Notes under the pieces: model-generated | Told to the model about the DNA's origin: nothing | Database searches by the model: none | What the model saw: the letters and a program-made list of their open reading frames with translations, nothing else | Shown here: one piece after another, positions 1-9,506 of the stretch | How positions within the stretch are numbered: the stretch's first letter is position 1 | Layout: each line of letters starts with the position of its first letter | Program-made: the position numbers and the translations under genes | From: Massilia sp. 9096 | GTDB taxonomy: Bacteria; Pseudomonadota; Gammaproteobacteria; Burkholderiales; Burkholderiaceae_D | DNA: 64,000 nt | Assembly (NCBI RefSeq): GCF_000745265.1 | Contig: NZ_JQNN01000001.1 | Coordinates: forward strand, 1,922,001-1,986,000 | Direction: 5' to 3'

Positions 1-2196
1 TACGGCCAGGGCAAATGGTATCCGGGCGAGCCGCTGCCGCGTTGGGCGCTGAATATCTTCTGGCGCGCCGACGGCCAGCCGATGTGGGCCGATCCGACCC
101 GGTTCTCCGATGAACACGTCGACGACGGCTATGGCGCCGACGAGGCGGCCCGCTTCGCCGCCGAACTGACCGCGACACTCGGCTTGGGCGCGCACAGCGC
201 GATCCCCGCCTACGAGGACGTGCCGGTGCAGGCCAGGCACGAACAGGCGCTGCCGCCCAACCTGGACCCGTTGCGGGCCGACCTGAAGGCGCCCGAAGAG
301 CGGCGCCGGCTGGCGCGCCTGCTCGAGCGCGGCCTGGGCCAGGTGGCCGGCTGGGTGCTGCCGCTGCAGCCGGTGCAGGACGGCCCGGCCGGCACCGGCT
401 CGCAGAATTCGGGCTGGCAGACCTCGGCCTGGCCGCTGCGGCGCGAACACCTGTACCTGATCGAGGGCGACTCGCCGATCGGCTTGCGCCTGCCGCTCGG
501 TTCGCTGCCGTGGGTGCAGCCGGAACAGCGCGATGGGGCGTTCGACGTCGACCCGTTCGCGCCGCGCGGCCCGTTGCCGGCCGCGGACCGGAGCCAGCGG
601 CCGATCCCGGGCCTGGCGCCGGCCAAGCATGCGCAGCCGCCGGCCCTGCCGAGCGAACCGGGCGCGCGCGACGTCATCCATACCGCGCTGTGCGTCGAAG
701 TGCGCGCCGGCCGCCTGTACGTCTTCATGCCGCCCTTGAAGCGCATCGAGGATTACCTGGCCCTGCTCGGCGCGGTCGAAGCGACCGCGGCCAAGCTGGA
801 CATGAAGCTGCGCATCGAAGGCTATGTGCCGCCGCGCGACGCGCGCGTCAAGCTGCTCAGCGTCACGCCCGACCCTGGCGTGATCGAAGTCAATATTCAT
901 CCGGCTGCAAGCTGGGACGAGCTGGTCGCCAACGTGACGACCCTGTACCAGGAGGCGCGCCTGACCCGCCTGGGCACCGAGAAATTCATGTTCGATGGCC
1001 GCCATACGGGCACCGGCGGCGGCAACCACGCCACCCTCGGCGGCGCCAGCGCCGAAGACAGCCCGATGCTGCGCCGGCCGGACCTGCTCAAGAGCCTGAT
1101 CACTTACTGGCAGATCCATCCGGCCTTGTCCTACCTGTTTTCCGGCACCTTCGTCGGGCCGACCAGCCAGGCGCCACGGGTCGACGAAGCGCGCGACGAC
1201 AACCTGTACGAACTGGCGATCGCGTTCCAGCAGATGGACCAGGTGCTGCCGACCCTGGCGCCGGGCGACAAGCCCTGGATGGTCGACCGCCTGCTGCGCA
1301 ACCTGCTGGTCGACCTGACCGGCAATACGCACCGCGCCGAGTTTTCGATCGACAAGCTGTATTCGCCGGACGGGCCGACCGGGCGCCTGGGCCTGGTGGA
1401 ATTCCGCGCCTTCGAAATGCCGCCGCATGAACGCATGAGCCTGTTGCAAATGCTGCTGTTGCGCGCCCTGGTCGCGCGCTTCTGGAACCGGCCTTGCCGG
1501 ACCACTCTGGTGCACTGGGGCACCGCGCTGCATGATCGCTGGATGCTGCCGCACTTCGTCGCCCAGGATATCCGCGACGTCGCCAGGGACTTGCGCGCGG
1601 CCGGCTACGCGTTCGAAGATCACTGGTTCGAGCCGTTCATCGAATTCCGTTTCCCGCGCTTCGGCACCGTGGTCTACGAAGGCGTCGAAATGGAGCTGCG
1701 CCAGGCGATCGAGCCGTGGAACGTGCTCGGCGAGGAAGTCGGCGCCGGAGGCACCGCACGTTATGTCGATTCCTCGGTCGAACGGATGCAGCTGCGCGTG
1801 CGCGGGCTGACCGACGGCCGCCACGTCGTCGCCTGCAACGGGCGCATGCTGCCGCTGCACCCGACCGGCGTGCCGGGCGAATACGTGGCGGGCGTGCGCT
1901 TCCGCGCCTGGAGCCCCTGGTCGGCCCTGCACCCGACCATCAAGGTGCAGGCGCCGCTGGTGTTCGACCTGGTCGACACCTGGAACGGCCGCTCGATCGG
2001 TGGCTGCACTTACCATGTGGCGCATCCCGGCGGACGCAACGAAACGGGATCGCCGGTCAATGCGAATGCTGCCGAGGCACGCCGCGTGGCGCGTTTCTGG
2101 CCGCATGGCCACACGCCCGGCCCGATGACGGTGAACAAGGAAGAGCCCAATCCGCGTTTCCCGATGACGCTCGACTTGCGCTGGCAACCGGATTGA
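1..2196 (+). CDS. DUF2126 / transglutaminase family protein, C-terminal part (5' end outside window)
   Basis: The frame is open from base 1, reading YGQGKWYPGEPLPRWA, so the gene starts upstream and 731 residues of its C-terminal part are visible. This stretch corresponds to DUF2126, the large C-terminal domain of about 1100-residue proteins that carry an N-terminal transglutaminase-like (papain-fold) domain. The family is known from gene neighbourhoods with circularly permuted ATP-grasp and alpha-E proteins, thought to form or cleave peptide-like amide bonds; the substrate is unknown. The stop lies 34 bp before the ATG of the ATP-grasp gene, so the two are probably cotranscribed. The N-terminal catalytic triad cannot be checked here. 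Family assignment is good; biochemical role is open. Confidence 0.85.
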   Translation, partial: YGQGKWYPGEPLPRWALNIFWRADGQPMWADPTRFSDEHVDDGYGADEAARFAAELTATLGLGAHSAIPAYEDVPVQARHEQALPPNLDPLRADLKAPEERRRLARLLERGLGQVAGWVLPLQPVQDGPAGTGSQNSGWQTSAWPLRREHLYLIEGDSPIGLRLPLGSLPWVQPEQRDGAFDVDPFAPRGPLPAADRSQRPIPGLAPAKHAQPPALPSEPGARDVIHTALCVEVRAGRLYVFMPPLKRIEDYLALLGAVEATAAKLDMKLRIEGYVPPRDARVKLLSVTPDPGVIEVNIHPAASWDELVANVTTLYQEARLTRLGTEKFMFDGRHTGTGGGNHATLGGASAEDSPMLRRPDLLKSLITYWQIHPALSYLFSGTFVGPTSQAPRVDEARDDNLYELAIAFQQMDQVLPTLAPGDKPWMVDRLLRNLLVDLTGNTHRAEFSIDKLYSPDGPTGRLGLVEFRAFEMPPHERMSLLQMLLLRALVARFWNRPCRTTLVHWGTALHDRWMLPHFVAQDIRDVARDLRAAGYAFEDHWFEPFIEFRFPRFGTVVYEGVEMELRQAIEPWNVLGEEVGAGGTARYVDSSVERMQLRVRGLTDGRHVVACNGRMLPLHPTGVPGEYVAGVRFRAWSPWSALHPTIKVQAPLVFDLVDTWNGRSIGGCTYHVAHPGGRNETGSPVNANAAEARRVARFWPHGHTPGPMTVNKEEPNPRFPMTLDLRWQPD

Positions 2197-2230
2197 CTTG
2201 GGCAGCCGTTTACGCCGTAAAATAGTTGCC

Positions 2231-4831
2231 ATGCAGAATCCATACCTTGCCCAGTCATTGCTGGCTCAATACCACGCCGCACCGGACGGTTTCGACGAAC
2301 TGCTCGATGCGGCGCGGTTGCCGCGCGCCCACTGGCGCGCGGTGCTCGACAGCCTGGAGCACGAAATGCCCGACCTCATGCGCCAGCGCATGGAGATGGT
2401 GCGGCACCAGGTGCTCGAAAACGGCGTGGCCTACAACGTGCTGGCGCAGGCCGAAGGCAGGCAACGTTCGTGGGAACTGAACGTGCTGCCGCTGATCCTG
2501 CCGCACGAGGAATGGAGCGGCATCGAGGCGGCCGTCATCCAGCGCGCTACCTTGCTCAACAAAATCCTCGCCGACGTCTACGGCGAGCAGGACCTGCTGC
2601 GCGACGGCCTGTTGCCGCCGGCGCTCATCCATGGCAACGCCGGCTTCCTGCGCCCGTGCCACGGCATGCGGCATTACGACGACGTCGCTCTGCATTTTTA
2701 TGCGGTCGACCTGGCGCGCGCACCCGACGGCCGCTGGTGGGTCGTCGCCGACCGCACCCAGGGCCCGTCCGGCGCCGGCTATGCGCTGGAAAACCGCGCC
2801 ATCATGACGCCCATCTTCCCCGACCTGCTGCGCGAACTGAAAGTGCAGTCGCCCGCCGGGTTCTTCCGCACCGTGCACGACAGCCTGGTGCGCTGGGGAC
2901 GGCTGTGCGCGGCCGGGGGCGACGCCCCGAGCCCGCTGCGCGAAGGGGAAATGCCGCTGATCGTGATGTTGACCCCGGGCGCAGGCGCCGAGACCTACCA
3001 CGAGCAGGCCTACCTGGCGCGTTATCTCGGCTTGCCGCTGGTCGAAGGCGACGACCTCACCGTGCGCAACGGCGTGGTCTACCTGAAGACACTGGACGGC
3101 CTGTTGCGCGTCCATGTGGTCCTGCGCCTGCTGGACGACGACGCATGCGATCCGCTGGAATTGCAAAACCGGCTCGATGGCGCCGTGCAGGGCGTGGCCG
3201 GACTGACCCACGCCGCCATGCGCGGCAACGTGGTGGTGGCCAACAGCCTCGGCTCGAACCTGATCGAATCGGGCGCCCTGCTCGGCTTCCTGCCGGCGCT
3301 GTCCAAGCGCCTGCTGGGCGAACCCCTGAAAATGCCTTCGGTCGCCACCTGGTGGTGCGGCGAGCCGTCGGCGCTGGAAGCGGTGATCGGCAACCTGGAT
3401 CACTTGGTCATCAAGCCCAGCTTTGCCCATCTGCCGCAGTTTGCCGTGTTCGGCCAGGACCTGACCGTGGATGCGCGCGCGGCCCTGATCGCGGACCTGC
3501 GCGCCAACCCGAACAATTACATCGCCCAGGAGCGGGTGCGGCTGTCGCAGGCGCCGGTCTGGACCGACGGGACGACAACGGGGGCAGCGCCGGGCCTGAA
3601 GGCGCGCGCGGTCGGGCTGCGGGTGTTCGCCTGCGCCACCCCGAACGGCTACGTGGTCATGCCGGGCGGGCTGACCCGGGTCGCCACCGGGCCGGATGCG
3701 CGCGTGCTGACGATACAAAAGGGCGGCGCCAGCAAGGACACCTGGGTCCAGGCGCGCGCCGGGTCGCAGCAGCACCGCCTGCAAAAGCGCAGCATCCTGG
3801 GCCAGGACCTGGTGCGCGAAGACACCAGCCTGCCGAGCCGGGTGGCGGAAGACCTGCTGTGGTTCGGACGCTATACCGAGCGCTGCGACAATATCTGCCG
3901 CCTGCTGCGGGTCGCACTGAACATCCTGTTCAACGTGCGCTTCCACCAGCGCGGCGCGGAATGGCCGACGGTCGAGTCGCTGTGCATCTGGTTCGAGCTG
4001 CTTGCCGAAAAACCGCCGGCGGCCCTGGCCGCGGGCCAGGCCGCCAACGACGCCGGTGCGCCGCCGGCCGCCATTTTCACGGATGCCGAGATCGAGTCGG
4101 CCCTGCTGCTGGCGGTGGTGTCGCCCGCCGTTCCCGGCCTGGCCCGGCAGCAGCAGCAACTGCACCGGCTTGCCGGCCAGGTGCACGAACGCTTTTCGAT
4201 CGACAATTGGCACGCATTGAGCCGCCTGGCCCAGCCCGCCACCCAGCTGGCGACGCCGCCGTCCCAGTCGGAAGTGATGACGATCCTCGACGACGCCGCC
4301 ACCGCGCTGATGACACTGGCCGGATTCGCCCACGACGGGATGACGCGCGACCTCGGCTGGCGTTTCATGTTCATCGGGCGCCGCCTGGAGCGGCTGCAAT
4401 TCCAGAGCGTCGCGCTGCAGCGCGCGCTCGCCATGGACGTGAACGGCAACCTCGACTGGCTGCTCGAACTGTCCGACAGTATCATCACCTACCGCGTGCG
4501 TTACCGCAGCCAGCCCGAGTGGCTGCCGGTGCTCGACCTGCTGCTGTGCGACGAGACCAATCCACGCTCGATCCTGTTCCAGCTCGACAGCATCCTGCGC
4601 ACCCTGGCCAAGATCGCCAAGACCCACGGCCCCTGCGGCGAACATCTGCTGGCGCCATTGAGGGAAGAAGTGCTGGCGCTGCAGCCGGACATCGACCTGA
4701 ACCACGGCAATGCCCGGCTGAGCGACCTGCTGCACCGGATCCAGCTCGCCAGCGCGGCCCTGTCGGAGCAGCTCGGCATGCAGTTTTTCAGCTATACCGA
4801 CATCGGCCAGCAAAGGAACCGCACGTCATGA
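2231..4831 (+). CDS. Circularly permuted ATP-grasp protein fused to alpha-E domain
   Basis: This 866-residue protein has an N-terminal circularly permuted ATP-grasp region (DUF404/DUF407 type, about residues 60-500) and a C-terminal all-helical alpha-E domain (DUF403 type, about residues 530-860, beginning near SRVAEDLLWFGRYTERCDN). In many bacteria these are separate neighbouring genes; here they are fused. ATP-grasp enzymes ligate carboxylates to amines with ATP, and the alpha-E partner has no proven activity. ATG 2231 was chosen because it fits the family N-terminus (MQNPYLAQSL); an upstream TTG at 2198 would only add a non-conserved extension. The stop overlaps the ATG of the next gene (ATGA at 4828-4831), implying translational coupling with the transglutaminase. 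Confidence 0.88.
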   Translation: MQNPYLAQSLLAQYHAAPDGFDELLDAARLPRAHWRAVLDSLEHEMPDLMRQRMEMVRHQVLENGVAYNVLAQAEGRQRSWELNVLPLILPHEEWSGIEAAVIQRATLLNKILADVYGEQDLLRDGLLPPALIHGNAGFLRPCHGMRHYDDVALHFYAVDLARAPDGRWWVVADRTQGPSGAGYALENRAIMTPIFPDLLRELKVQSPAGFFRTVHDSLVRWGRLCAAGGDAPSPLREGEMPLIVMLTPGAGAETYHEQAYLARYLGLPLVEGDDLTVRNGVVYLKTLDGLLRVHVVLRLLDDDACDPLELQNRLDGAVQGVAGLTHAAMRGNVVVANSLGSNLIESGALLGFLPALSKRLLGEPLKMPSVATWWCGEPSALEAVIGNLDHLVIKPSFAHLPQFAVFGQDLTVDARAALIADLRANPNNYIAQERVRLSQAPVWTDGTTTGAAPGLKARAVGLRVFACATPNGYVVMPGGLTRVATGPDARVLTIQKGGASKDTWVQARAGSQQHRLQKRSILGQDLVREDTSLPSRVAEDLLWFGRYTERCDNICRLLRVALNILFNVRFHQRGAEWPTVESLCIWFELLAEKPPAALAAGQAANDAGAPPAAIFTDAEIESALLLAVVSPAVPGLARQQQQLHRLAGQVHERFSIDNWHALSRLAQPATQLATPPSQSEVMTILDDAATALMTLAGFAHDGMTRDLGWRFMFIGRRLERLQFQSVALQRALAMDVNGNLDWLLELSDSIITYRVRYRSQPEWLPVLDLLLCDETNPRSILFQLDSILRTLAKIAKTHGPCGEHLLAPLREEVLALQPDIDLNHGNARLSDLLHRIQLASAALSEQLGMQFFSYTDIGQQRNRTS

Positions 4832-5766
4832 GCGATTTTGCGGGGAGCACGGACGTCTGCGCGCGCTATCGCGTCGTGCACGAAACGCGCTATCAATACC
4901 AGAGCACGGTCAGCCTGTCGCAGCAATACCTGCATCTGACGCCGCGCTCGTTCGCACATCAAGCCACCGAATCGCATCTGATCTGGCTCGATCCCGCCCT
5001 CCACGACAGCAAGGACGGCGTCGATTACTTCGGCAATCACACCCGCCATGTGTCGATCGCCCAGCCGCACGACAGCTTGCTGGTGCATGCGGAATCAACG
5101 GTCGCCCTGCGCCCGCGCCCGGACCTGGCGCAGATCGCCGGGACCCTGCCATGGGAAAGCGTGCGCGACATGATGGGCAAGGAAAAGAGCGCGGCCACGC
5201 TGGACGCCTGCCGCTACCTGTACGCCTCGCCCCATGTGACCCTGTTCCCCGAGCTCGAAGCGTACGCACGGCGCAGCTATACGCCGGCGCGGCCCCAGCT
5301 CGATGCCGCGTTTGATCTGACACAAAGGATCTTCGACGAGTTCGAATTCGACGCCAGGGCAACGGAGATTTCGACGCCGCTCGAGCAGGTGCTGCGCGGA
5401 CGGCGCGGCGTCTGCCAGGATTTCGCACAGCTCATGATCGGCTGCCTGCGCAGCATCGGCCTGCCGGCGCGCTACGTGAGCGGGTACATCCTGACCCACC
5501 CGCCGCCGGGCAAGCCGCGCCTGGTCGGCGCCGATGCCTCGCATGCCTGGGTCTCGGTATATTGCCCGGCACTGGGCTGGGTCGACTTCGACCCGACCAA
5601 TCGCTGCCTGGTGCACCATGAACACATCACGCTGGGCTGGGGCCGCGATTTCAGCGACGTCACCCCGATGCGCGGCATCGTGCTCGGCGGCGGCGCGCAG
5701 ACGCTGTCGGTGCAGGTCACGGTGACGCCGCTGCCGTTGCCCGGCGCGCTGCCTGACCAGGCCTGA
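4828..5766 (+). CDS. Transglutaminase-like cysteine protease family protein
   Basis: This 312-residue protein has an N-terminal beta-rich domain (residues ~10-110, RYRVVHETRYQYQ) and a transglutaminase core. The catalytic Cys is in GRRGVCQDFAQLM (near residue 196), the His in DASHAWVSVY and the Asp in GWVDFDPTN, so the papain-like triad is complete. The protein is probably cytoplasmic: no signal peptide is visible. It is the last gene of the DUF2126/ATP-grasp-alpha-E operon and starts in a 4-bp overlap with the upstream stop. Bacterial members are thought to act as peptidases or amide-bond remodelling enzymes rather than true transglutaminases. Family is certain; the substrate is not known. 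Confidence 0.88.
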   Translation: MSDFAGSTDVCARYRVVHETRYQYQSTVSLSQQYLHLTPRSFAHQATESHLIWLDPALHDSKDGVDYFGNHTRHVSIAQPHDSLLVHAESTVALRPRPDLAQIAGTLPWESVRDMMGKEKSAATLDACRYLYASPHVTLFPELEAYARRSYTPARPQLDAAFDLTQRIFDEFEFDARATEISTPLEQVLRGRRGVCQDFAQLMIGCLRSIGLPARYVSGYILTHPPPGKPRLVGADASHAWVSVYCPALGWVDFDPTNRCLVHHEHITLGWGRDFSDVTPMRGIVLGGGAQTLSVQVTVTPLPLPGALPDQA

Positions 5767-5769
5767 GCC

Positions 5770-6615
5770 CTACAGGCGCGCCAGCAACTCGGCCTTCTTG
5801 GCGTCAAACTCCGCTTCGGTCAGGATGTCGCGGCTGCGCAGTTCGGCGAGCTTGTCGATCGCGGCAAAGATGTCCATGCCGGCGGCGCTGGCCGTGCCGG
5901 CGTGTTGCGGCATCGCGGCCGACGGTGCCGGTCTCGATGGCGCCGTTGGCGCAACGCCGTCGACCGACACGACCGGCAAGCGTGCGACATCGATCAGGCC
6001 GCGCTGGCTGGTAAAGCTGAGCGAGCCGCCATGCGACTGCTGCTGTGAAAATCCGCCGATCTGGTGGTCCAGCGTATCGTAGATTGTGACCCGGCCGTTC
6101 ACGTCGATGGCCAGGCGGCGCTCGCGCGCGAAATAGGCGTAGCGAACGCCGTTCTGCGCGCCCGCGCTGTTAGGCGAAGGCAAATCGGCGCCCCACCAGT
6201 TGCCGGTGCCGGCGTGCGCAGGCGCGATGAACAGACTTGCGCCGCCGGCGGGCGCCGCGTTCCCGCCGTAGTTTGCTCCGCCCGCATGGCTGTGCTGTTG
6301 CTGGCCGCCCTGGCTTTGCGACTGGAAGCTGCCGCTCCTGAGCAGGTCCGGCTGCCGCGCGACCAGTTGCGCGAGTTCAGTGCACAGCTTGCTGACGCTG
6401 GCTTTGAGACTGTTGTTGAACATGTCCGATACCATCGTCATGCCGCCACTCATCCATTGCCCCGAGCCGGCGAATTCCGGATGGTTGAACTGCGCCATCC
6501 TGCCGTTGCCGTCGATGACCGACTGCAGCATGCTCAGGACCGCATCCGTGCTGTAGCCGTAGCGCTTGGCGATATCCTCGATGATCTGCTGTCCGGCGGG
6601 AGAGAGCTGCTGCAT
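5770..6615 (-). CDS. SHOCT domain-containing protein
   Basis: This 281-residue protein has a conserved N-terminal helical region (residues 1-95, opening MQQLSPAGQQIIEDIAKRYG), a low-complexity Gln/Gly/Ser/His-rich linker (about 98-135), a middle beta-rich segment containing ARERRLAIDVNGRVTIYD, and a C-terminal SHOCT motif (last ~35 residues, DILTEAEFDAKKAELLARL). SHOCT is a short two-helix module that often ends membrane or envelope proteins and is thought to mediate oligomerisation. No signal peptide or membrane helix is visible. An AGGA lies 8 nt before the ATG. It is convergent with the transglutaminase gene, with only 3 bp between the stops. No function can be assigned. Confidence 0.8.
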   Translation of the reverse strand: MQQLSPAGQQIIEDIAKRYGYSTDAVLSMLQSVIDGNGRMAQFNHPEFAGSGQWMSGGMTMVSDMFNNSLKASVSKLCTELAQLVARQPDLLRSGSFQSQSQGGQQQHSHAGGANYGGNAAPAGGASLFIAPAHAGTGNWWGADLPSPNSAGAQNGVRYAYFARERRLAIDVNGRVTIYDTLDHQIGGFSQQQSHGGSLSFTSQRGLIDVARLPVVSVDGVAPTAPSRPAPSAAMPQHAGTASAAGMDIFAAIDKLAELRSRDILTEAEFDAKKAELLARL

Positions 6616-6651
6616 GGTCGTTTTCCTGTCGTTAGATTCTTGCTTGCCGTC

Positions 6652-7368
6652 TCAGGCCGGTTTTTTCCACAAGGTGCGGCCGAAGAACGTCAGCGTACGA
6701 TCCCACGCGGTCTGCGCCCAGGCCGGATCGTACTGGGTGCCGGCGATCCGGCCCGGGCCGACAGCCTGCTCGTTGGCGAAGGCGTGATGCGCCAGGTAGC
6801 GGTGCGGCTCGTAATCGACATGCGCGGCGGCCAGCTTCTTGTCGAGTTCGTCGATCGTCGCGATCGGGAAGAAAGCGTCCTGGGTGCCCCAGTGCGCCTG
6901 CAGCGGCGCGCTGATCTTGTTGGCGTCGATATAGTCGAGCGGCGGGCAGCCGTACCAGACCACGGCGGCCGACAGATCGGACAATTGCGACGCCGCCAGC
7001 AGCGTCAGCGCGCCGCCCATGCAAAAACCGGTCACGGCGACGGCCGGCGCACGCTCCTTCAGGTAGTCCACGGCGCCGCGAATGTCCTGGCTGACCGCAT
7101 CGCCGAAGTTCAGGCTGTCCATCAGGTGATGGGCTTCCTCCTCTTCCACCGTCATCTTGCCGCGATACAGGTCGGGCACCAGGGCCAGGTAGCCGGCCTG
7201 GGCGAGACGGTCGGCGACGCCGCGGATCTGGTCGTTCAGTCCCCACCATTCCTGGATGACGACCACCGCAGGGGCGCCCTCGAGCTTGTCCGGTTGCGCC
7301 AGATAGCCTTGCACCTCCTGGCCATCCGGACGCTTGAAGGTGACCATCGATGATTGAGTCTGTTTCAT
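6652..7368 (-). CDS. Dienelactone hydrolase family protein (alpha/beta hydrolase)
   Basis: This 238-residue cytosolic alpha/beta hydrolase of the dienelactone hydrolase family has all three catalytic residues visible. The nucleophile Cys is in GFCMGGALTL (near residue 115), the Asp in GTQDAFFP and the His in HHAFANE. The N-terminal EWWGLNDQIRGVADRLA is typical of the family. Characterised members open dienelactones in chlorocatechol breakdown, but most genomic copies outside catechol clusters act on unknown esters or lactones, and no catechol genes lie nearby. The SHOCT gene follows in the same direction after 36 bp and may be cotranscribed. No strong ribosome binding site precedes the ATG. 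Confidence 0.88.
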   Translation of the reverse strand: MKQTQSSMVTFKRPDGQEVQGYLAQPDKLEGAPAVVVIQEWWGLNDQIRGVADRLAQAGYLALVPDLYRGKMTVEEEEAHHLMDSLNFGDAVSQDIRGAVDYLKERAPAVAVTGFCMGGALTLLAASQLSDLSAAVVWYGCPPLDYIDANKISAPLQAHWGTQDAFFPIATIDELDKKLAAAHVDYEPHRYLAHHAFANEQAVGPGRIAGTQYDPAWAQTAWDRTLTFFGRTLWKKPA

Positions 7369-7741
7369 GAGTTTGTCTGTCGAGTCGAAAGGGTTTTACC
7401 ATTCTACTCGTCAGCGAAGCCGGGCGCGCCGGCGGCACCGTATCGCGTGCCGTGGTCAGCGCGCGGCGGCGCAGCCCTCCTCTCCTAGACCTACTTCGAG
7501 CACGCGCTCGAGCTCGAGCCCGGCACGATGCTCTGGTCGGTGTCGCCGCGCCGACGTCGCCCTGTCGATGACCGTGGACGTCTGGAACGGCGCTATTGCC
7601 AGCGCCGGCATCGGATCGGGCGCGTGGGTTCCTGGCAGGCTCACGCATCTGCTGATACCTGCACCAACTGAACAGCAGCCTTGATATGGCAACTGGAGAC
7701 GCGCCAGTTATGTTCGATAAGCAGAATAATGCGTGAGCACT
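7369..7741. other. Intergenic region, no gene recognised
   Basis: This 373-bp stretch lies between the dienelactone hydrolase start and the decayed MocR-like gene. Short open frames exist on both strands, but none has a recognisable motif, a good ribosome binding site or a consistent reading. It probably carries the hydrolase promoter on its left side; no clear -35/-10 pair was found. Confidence 0.4.
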
Positions 7742-8614
7742 TTACGCACCGCTGAATCCGCGCGCCACGATGCCTTGAATCCAGGACGACAAGAGCTCCA
7801 GTGACTCCCGCGCCGTTGACAATTCCATATGACCATACCCGAACAAGAATCCGGTTGGATTCGACCCCGGCCCGGCCAGATCGGTCATTGGCTGGAAACG
7901 AACGCCATTCGCCTTCAATGCCTCTTGCAATGCGCAATCGATTCGGGCGGTCTGACCGCGCAGGACGACAAGCATGCCTGCGCCATTGCCCTGGAACGCA
8001 ATATACCGGCTGCACGGCGCCAGCTGCTTCTGGATGAGCCGACGAATCGACAGGTAGTGACGCCGCGACCGCCGGATGTGACGGTCGAGTTCACCCGACC
8101 TCAACAGCGCTTCCATGATTTTCTGTGCCGGCCAGGAAGCGCGTTGATGGGCTTGACCTATCCGGAAAGCGATATTTCGCGCTATTTGCGGCGGCGCGAC
8201 CGCAAAGCCGATGCGCAATGCCGGCGATGCCGCATTGGCAAATGTCCCGAGGAGCATCGTATTGTCTGGCGCCATGCTGTACAAGGTCGGGTAATCGCTG
8301 CCTTCGTAAGTGAATTCGCAACCGTAGTCATTCTCGAGAATCAGCGTGCCATGATGTTGCGCATGACTGATCAGCTGCTGGCGTCGTAATGCGGAAAGCC
8401 GTCCGCCTGCCGGATACCGATGGTTGGGCGTAACGTGTACCAACACCGGTTTTTTCTCGGCGCCGAATGCGCGGCCGACCATCAAACCCTCGCCGTCGAC
8501 CGGCACATGGTCGAGATCCGCCCCGACCTTGAGGAGCGCTCGCCTCACCAAAACACCGAAGTCAGCACAGCCAAGCGCATCAGCAGATCTGCAGGTAATC
8601 CGGACCAGATACAA
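7742..8614 (-). pseudogene. Truncated MocR/PdxR-type regulator, aminotransferase-like domain lacking PLP lysine
   Basis: The 290-codon frame matches the C-terminal type-I aminotransferase domain of GntR/MocR regulators: VTPNHRYPAGG, then a stretch with ILENDYGCEFTYEG, then GTFANAASPALRIGF. The winged-helix DNA-binding domain and the start of the aminotransferase domain are missing. No convincing ATG exists; the frame opens at a TTG. The canonical GTFSKxLFPALR motif reads GTFANAASPALR, so the Schiff-base lysine is Asn (codon complementary to 8234-8236). A short run IFVSGPDYLQIC in another frame just upstream (about 8580-8630) may be the frameshifted continuation. I read it as a decayed gene; a functional regulator would need both the DNA-binding domain and the lysine. 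Confidence 0.72.
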
Positions 8615-8803
8615 AAATCCGCATGCACACGACTAGAATGCGTCATTTCGCATGGGTCTGCTTTTTGTTCAACCGAGACTGTTTCGTCATACCGCCATCA
8701 ATGGCCTTGTAGTCGCCCGCCTGCTTCCTAGACTGTCATTACCGTTTTGGCTTGGCCAACTTCGTGTCGAGCAAGACGCTAATTCCTGAAAGAAGGAGCG
8801 ATC

Positions 8804-9226
8804 ATGCGTACTCTCTACCTGGCAATTCCTGTCTGTTTAGTTCTGGCTGCGCCAAACGCCGGCGCCCAGTCGAAAGACTACCCTGCAACCGACAGTACTT
8901 CGCTGTTGACGGTCCAGGTTACAGCACCGCCTCAAGCGATTCACGTATCCGAGGACGAAACCATGCCGATCAGTGGCACGTACGCGATGTCCAACGGCTG
9001 GCGCATGCATGTGCAACCGGCACGCGATGGGATCGTGGCAAAGATCGACAAAGAGCGCCCGATGCGGCTTTTGGCTGTCTCTGCAGACAAGTACATGACG
9101 CGCGACGGCAACGTGGTGATGGAATTTAACCGCGGCAGAGACAGGGACGACATGATGATGAGCTACGTTCCGACCTCCAACCTGGCGGCAGTCGTCGTGA
9201 TGACCGCAAACGTCGCTTCACGCTGA
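8804..9226 (+). CDS. Small exported protein of unknown function
   Basis: This 140-residue protein has a clear signal peptide (MRTLYLAIPVCLVLAAPNAGA, cleavage probably after AGA or AQS near residues 20-23). The mature part is predicted to be beta-rich and contains ISGTYAMSNGWRMHVQPA and DKYMTRDGNVVMEFNR. Small secreted proteins of this pattern (a 'V-Q-V-T-A-P' start followed by a short beta domain) recur in Massilia-type genomes with no assigned role. AGGAG (about 8796-8800) stands just before the ATG. It is monocistronic as far as can be seen, divergent from the decayed MocR gene. It is probably periplasmic. No catalytic motif is visible. Confidence 0.72.
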   Translation: MRTLYLAIPVCLVLAAPNAGAQSKDYPATDSTSLLTVQVTAPPQAIHVSEDETMPISGTYAMSNGWRMHVQPARDGIVAKIDKERPMRLLAVSADKYMTRDGNVVMEFNRGRDRDDMMMSYVPTSNLAAVVVMTANVASR

Positions 9227-9506
9227 AGCAGCATAAGGACCGACCTGGTGTACGTCCGCAACCGAACCGCTGCGGACGTACCGGAAATTCAGATAGTCGT
9301 TCAAAACTCACGTCCCACGTGAAGAGGACGGCAGCATCGTCCCGGATCATGGACGTTCCGTTCTGGCAAAAGCGCCAACTCATCGCCACATTCTCCTGCC
9401 AGCCAAGCGCAATGACGTTCTCGAAGAGAGCGCCATTCCCGATGAACAAGCATTCCGCGCCTTCGGTGACCGTCTGCGCTTGCGCCTGGCGCACAGCTCA
9501 CACACT
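9227..9506. other. Intergenic region, nothing recognised
   Basis: Between the convergent small exported gene and the ParB-fold gene. Open frames run on both strands, but none has a recognisable motif or start signal. No U-tract terminator was found. Confidence 0.35.

Noticed and set aside
2255..4813. Long antisense open frame of 852 codons opposite the ATP-grasp gene
   Set aside because: It is a high-GC shadow of a well-supported gene; the translation has no family motif. The same applies to long antisense frames opposite the TonB receptor, ppsA, guaA, bamA and glnD.
7456..7692. Short minus-strand frame (78 codons) before the decayed MocR gene
   Set aside because: No ribosome binding site, no motif, and overlapping frames of equal quality on the other strand.
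9126..9494. 122-codon minus-strand frame overlapping the small exported gene
   Set aside because: It overlaps a better-supported gene, has no clear start signal and becomes Arg/Ser-rich in shadow fashion.
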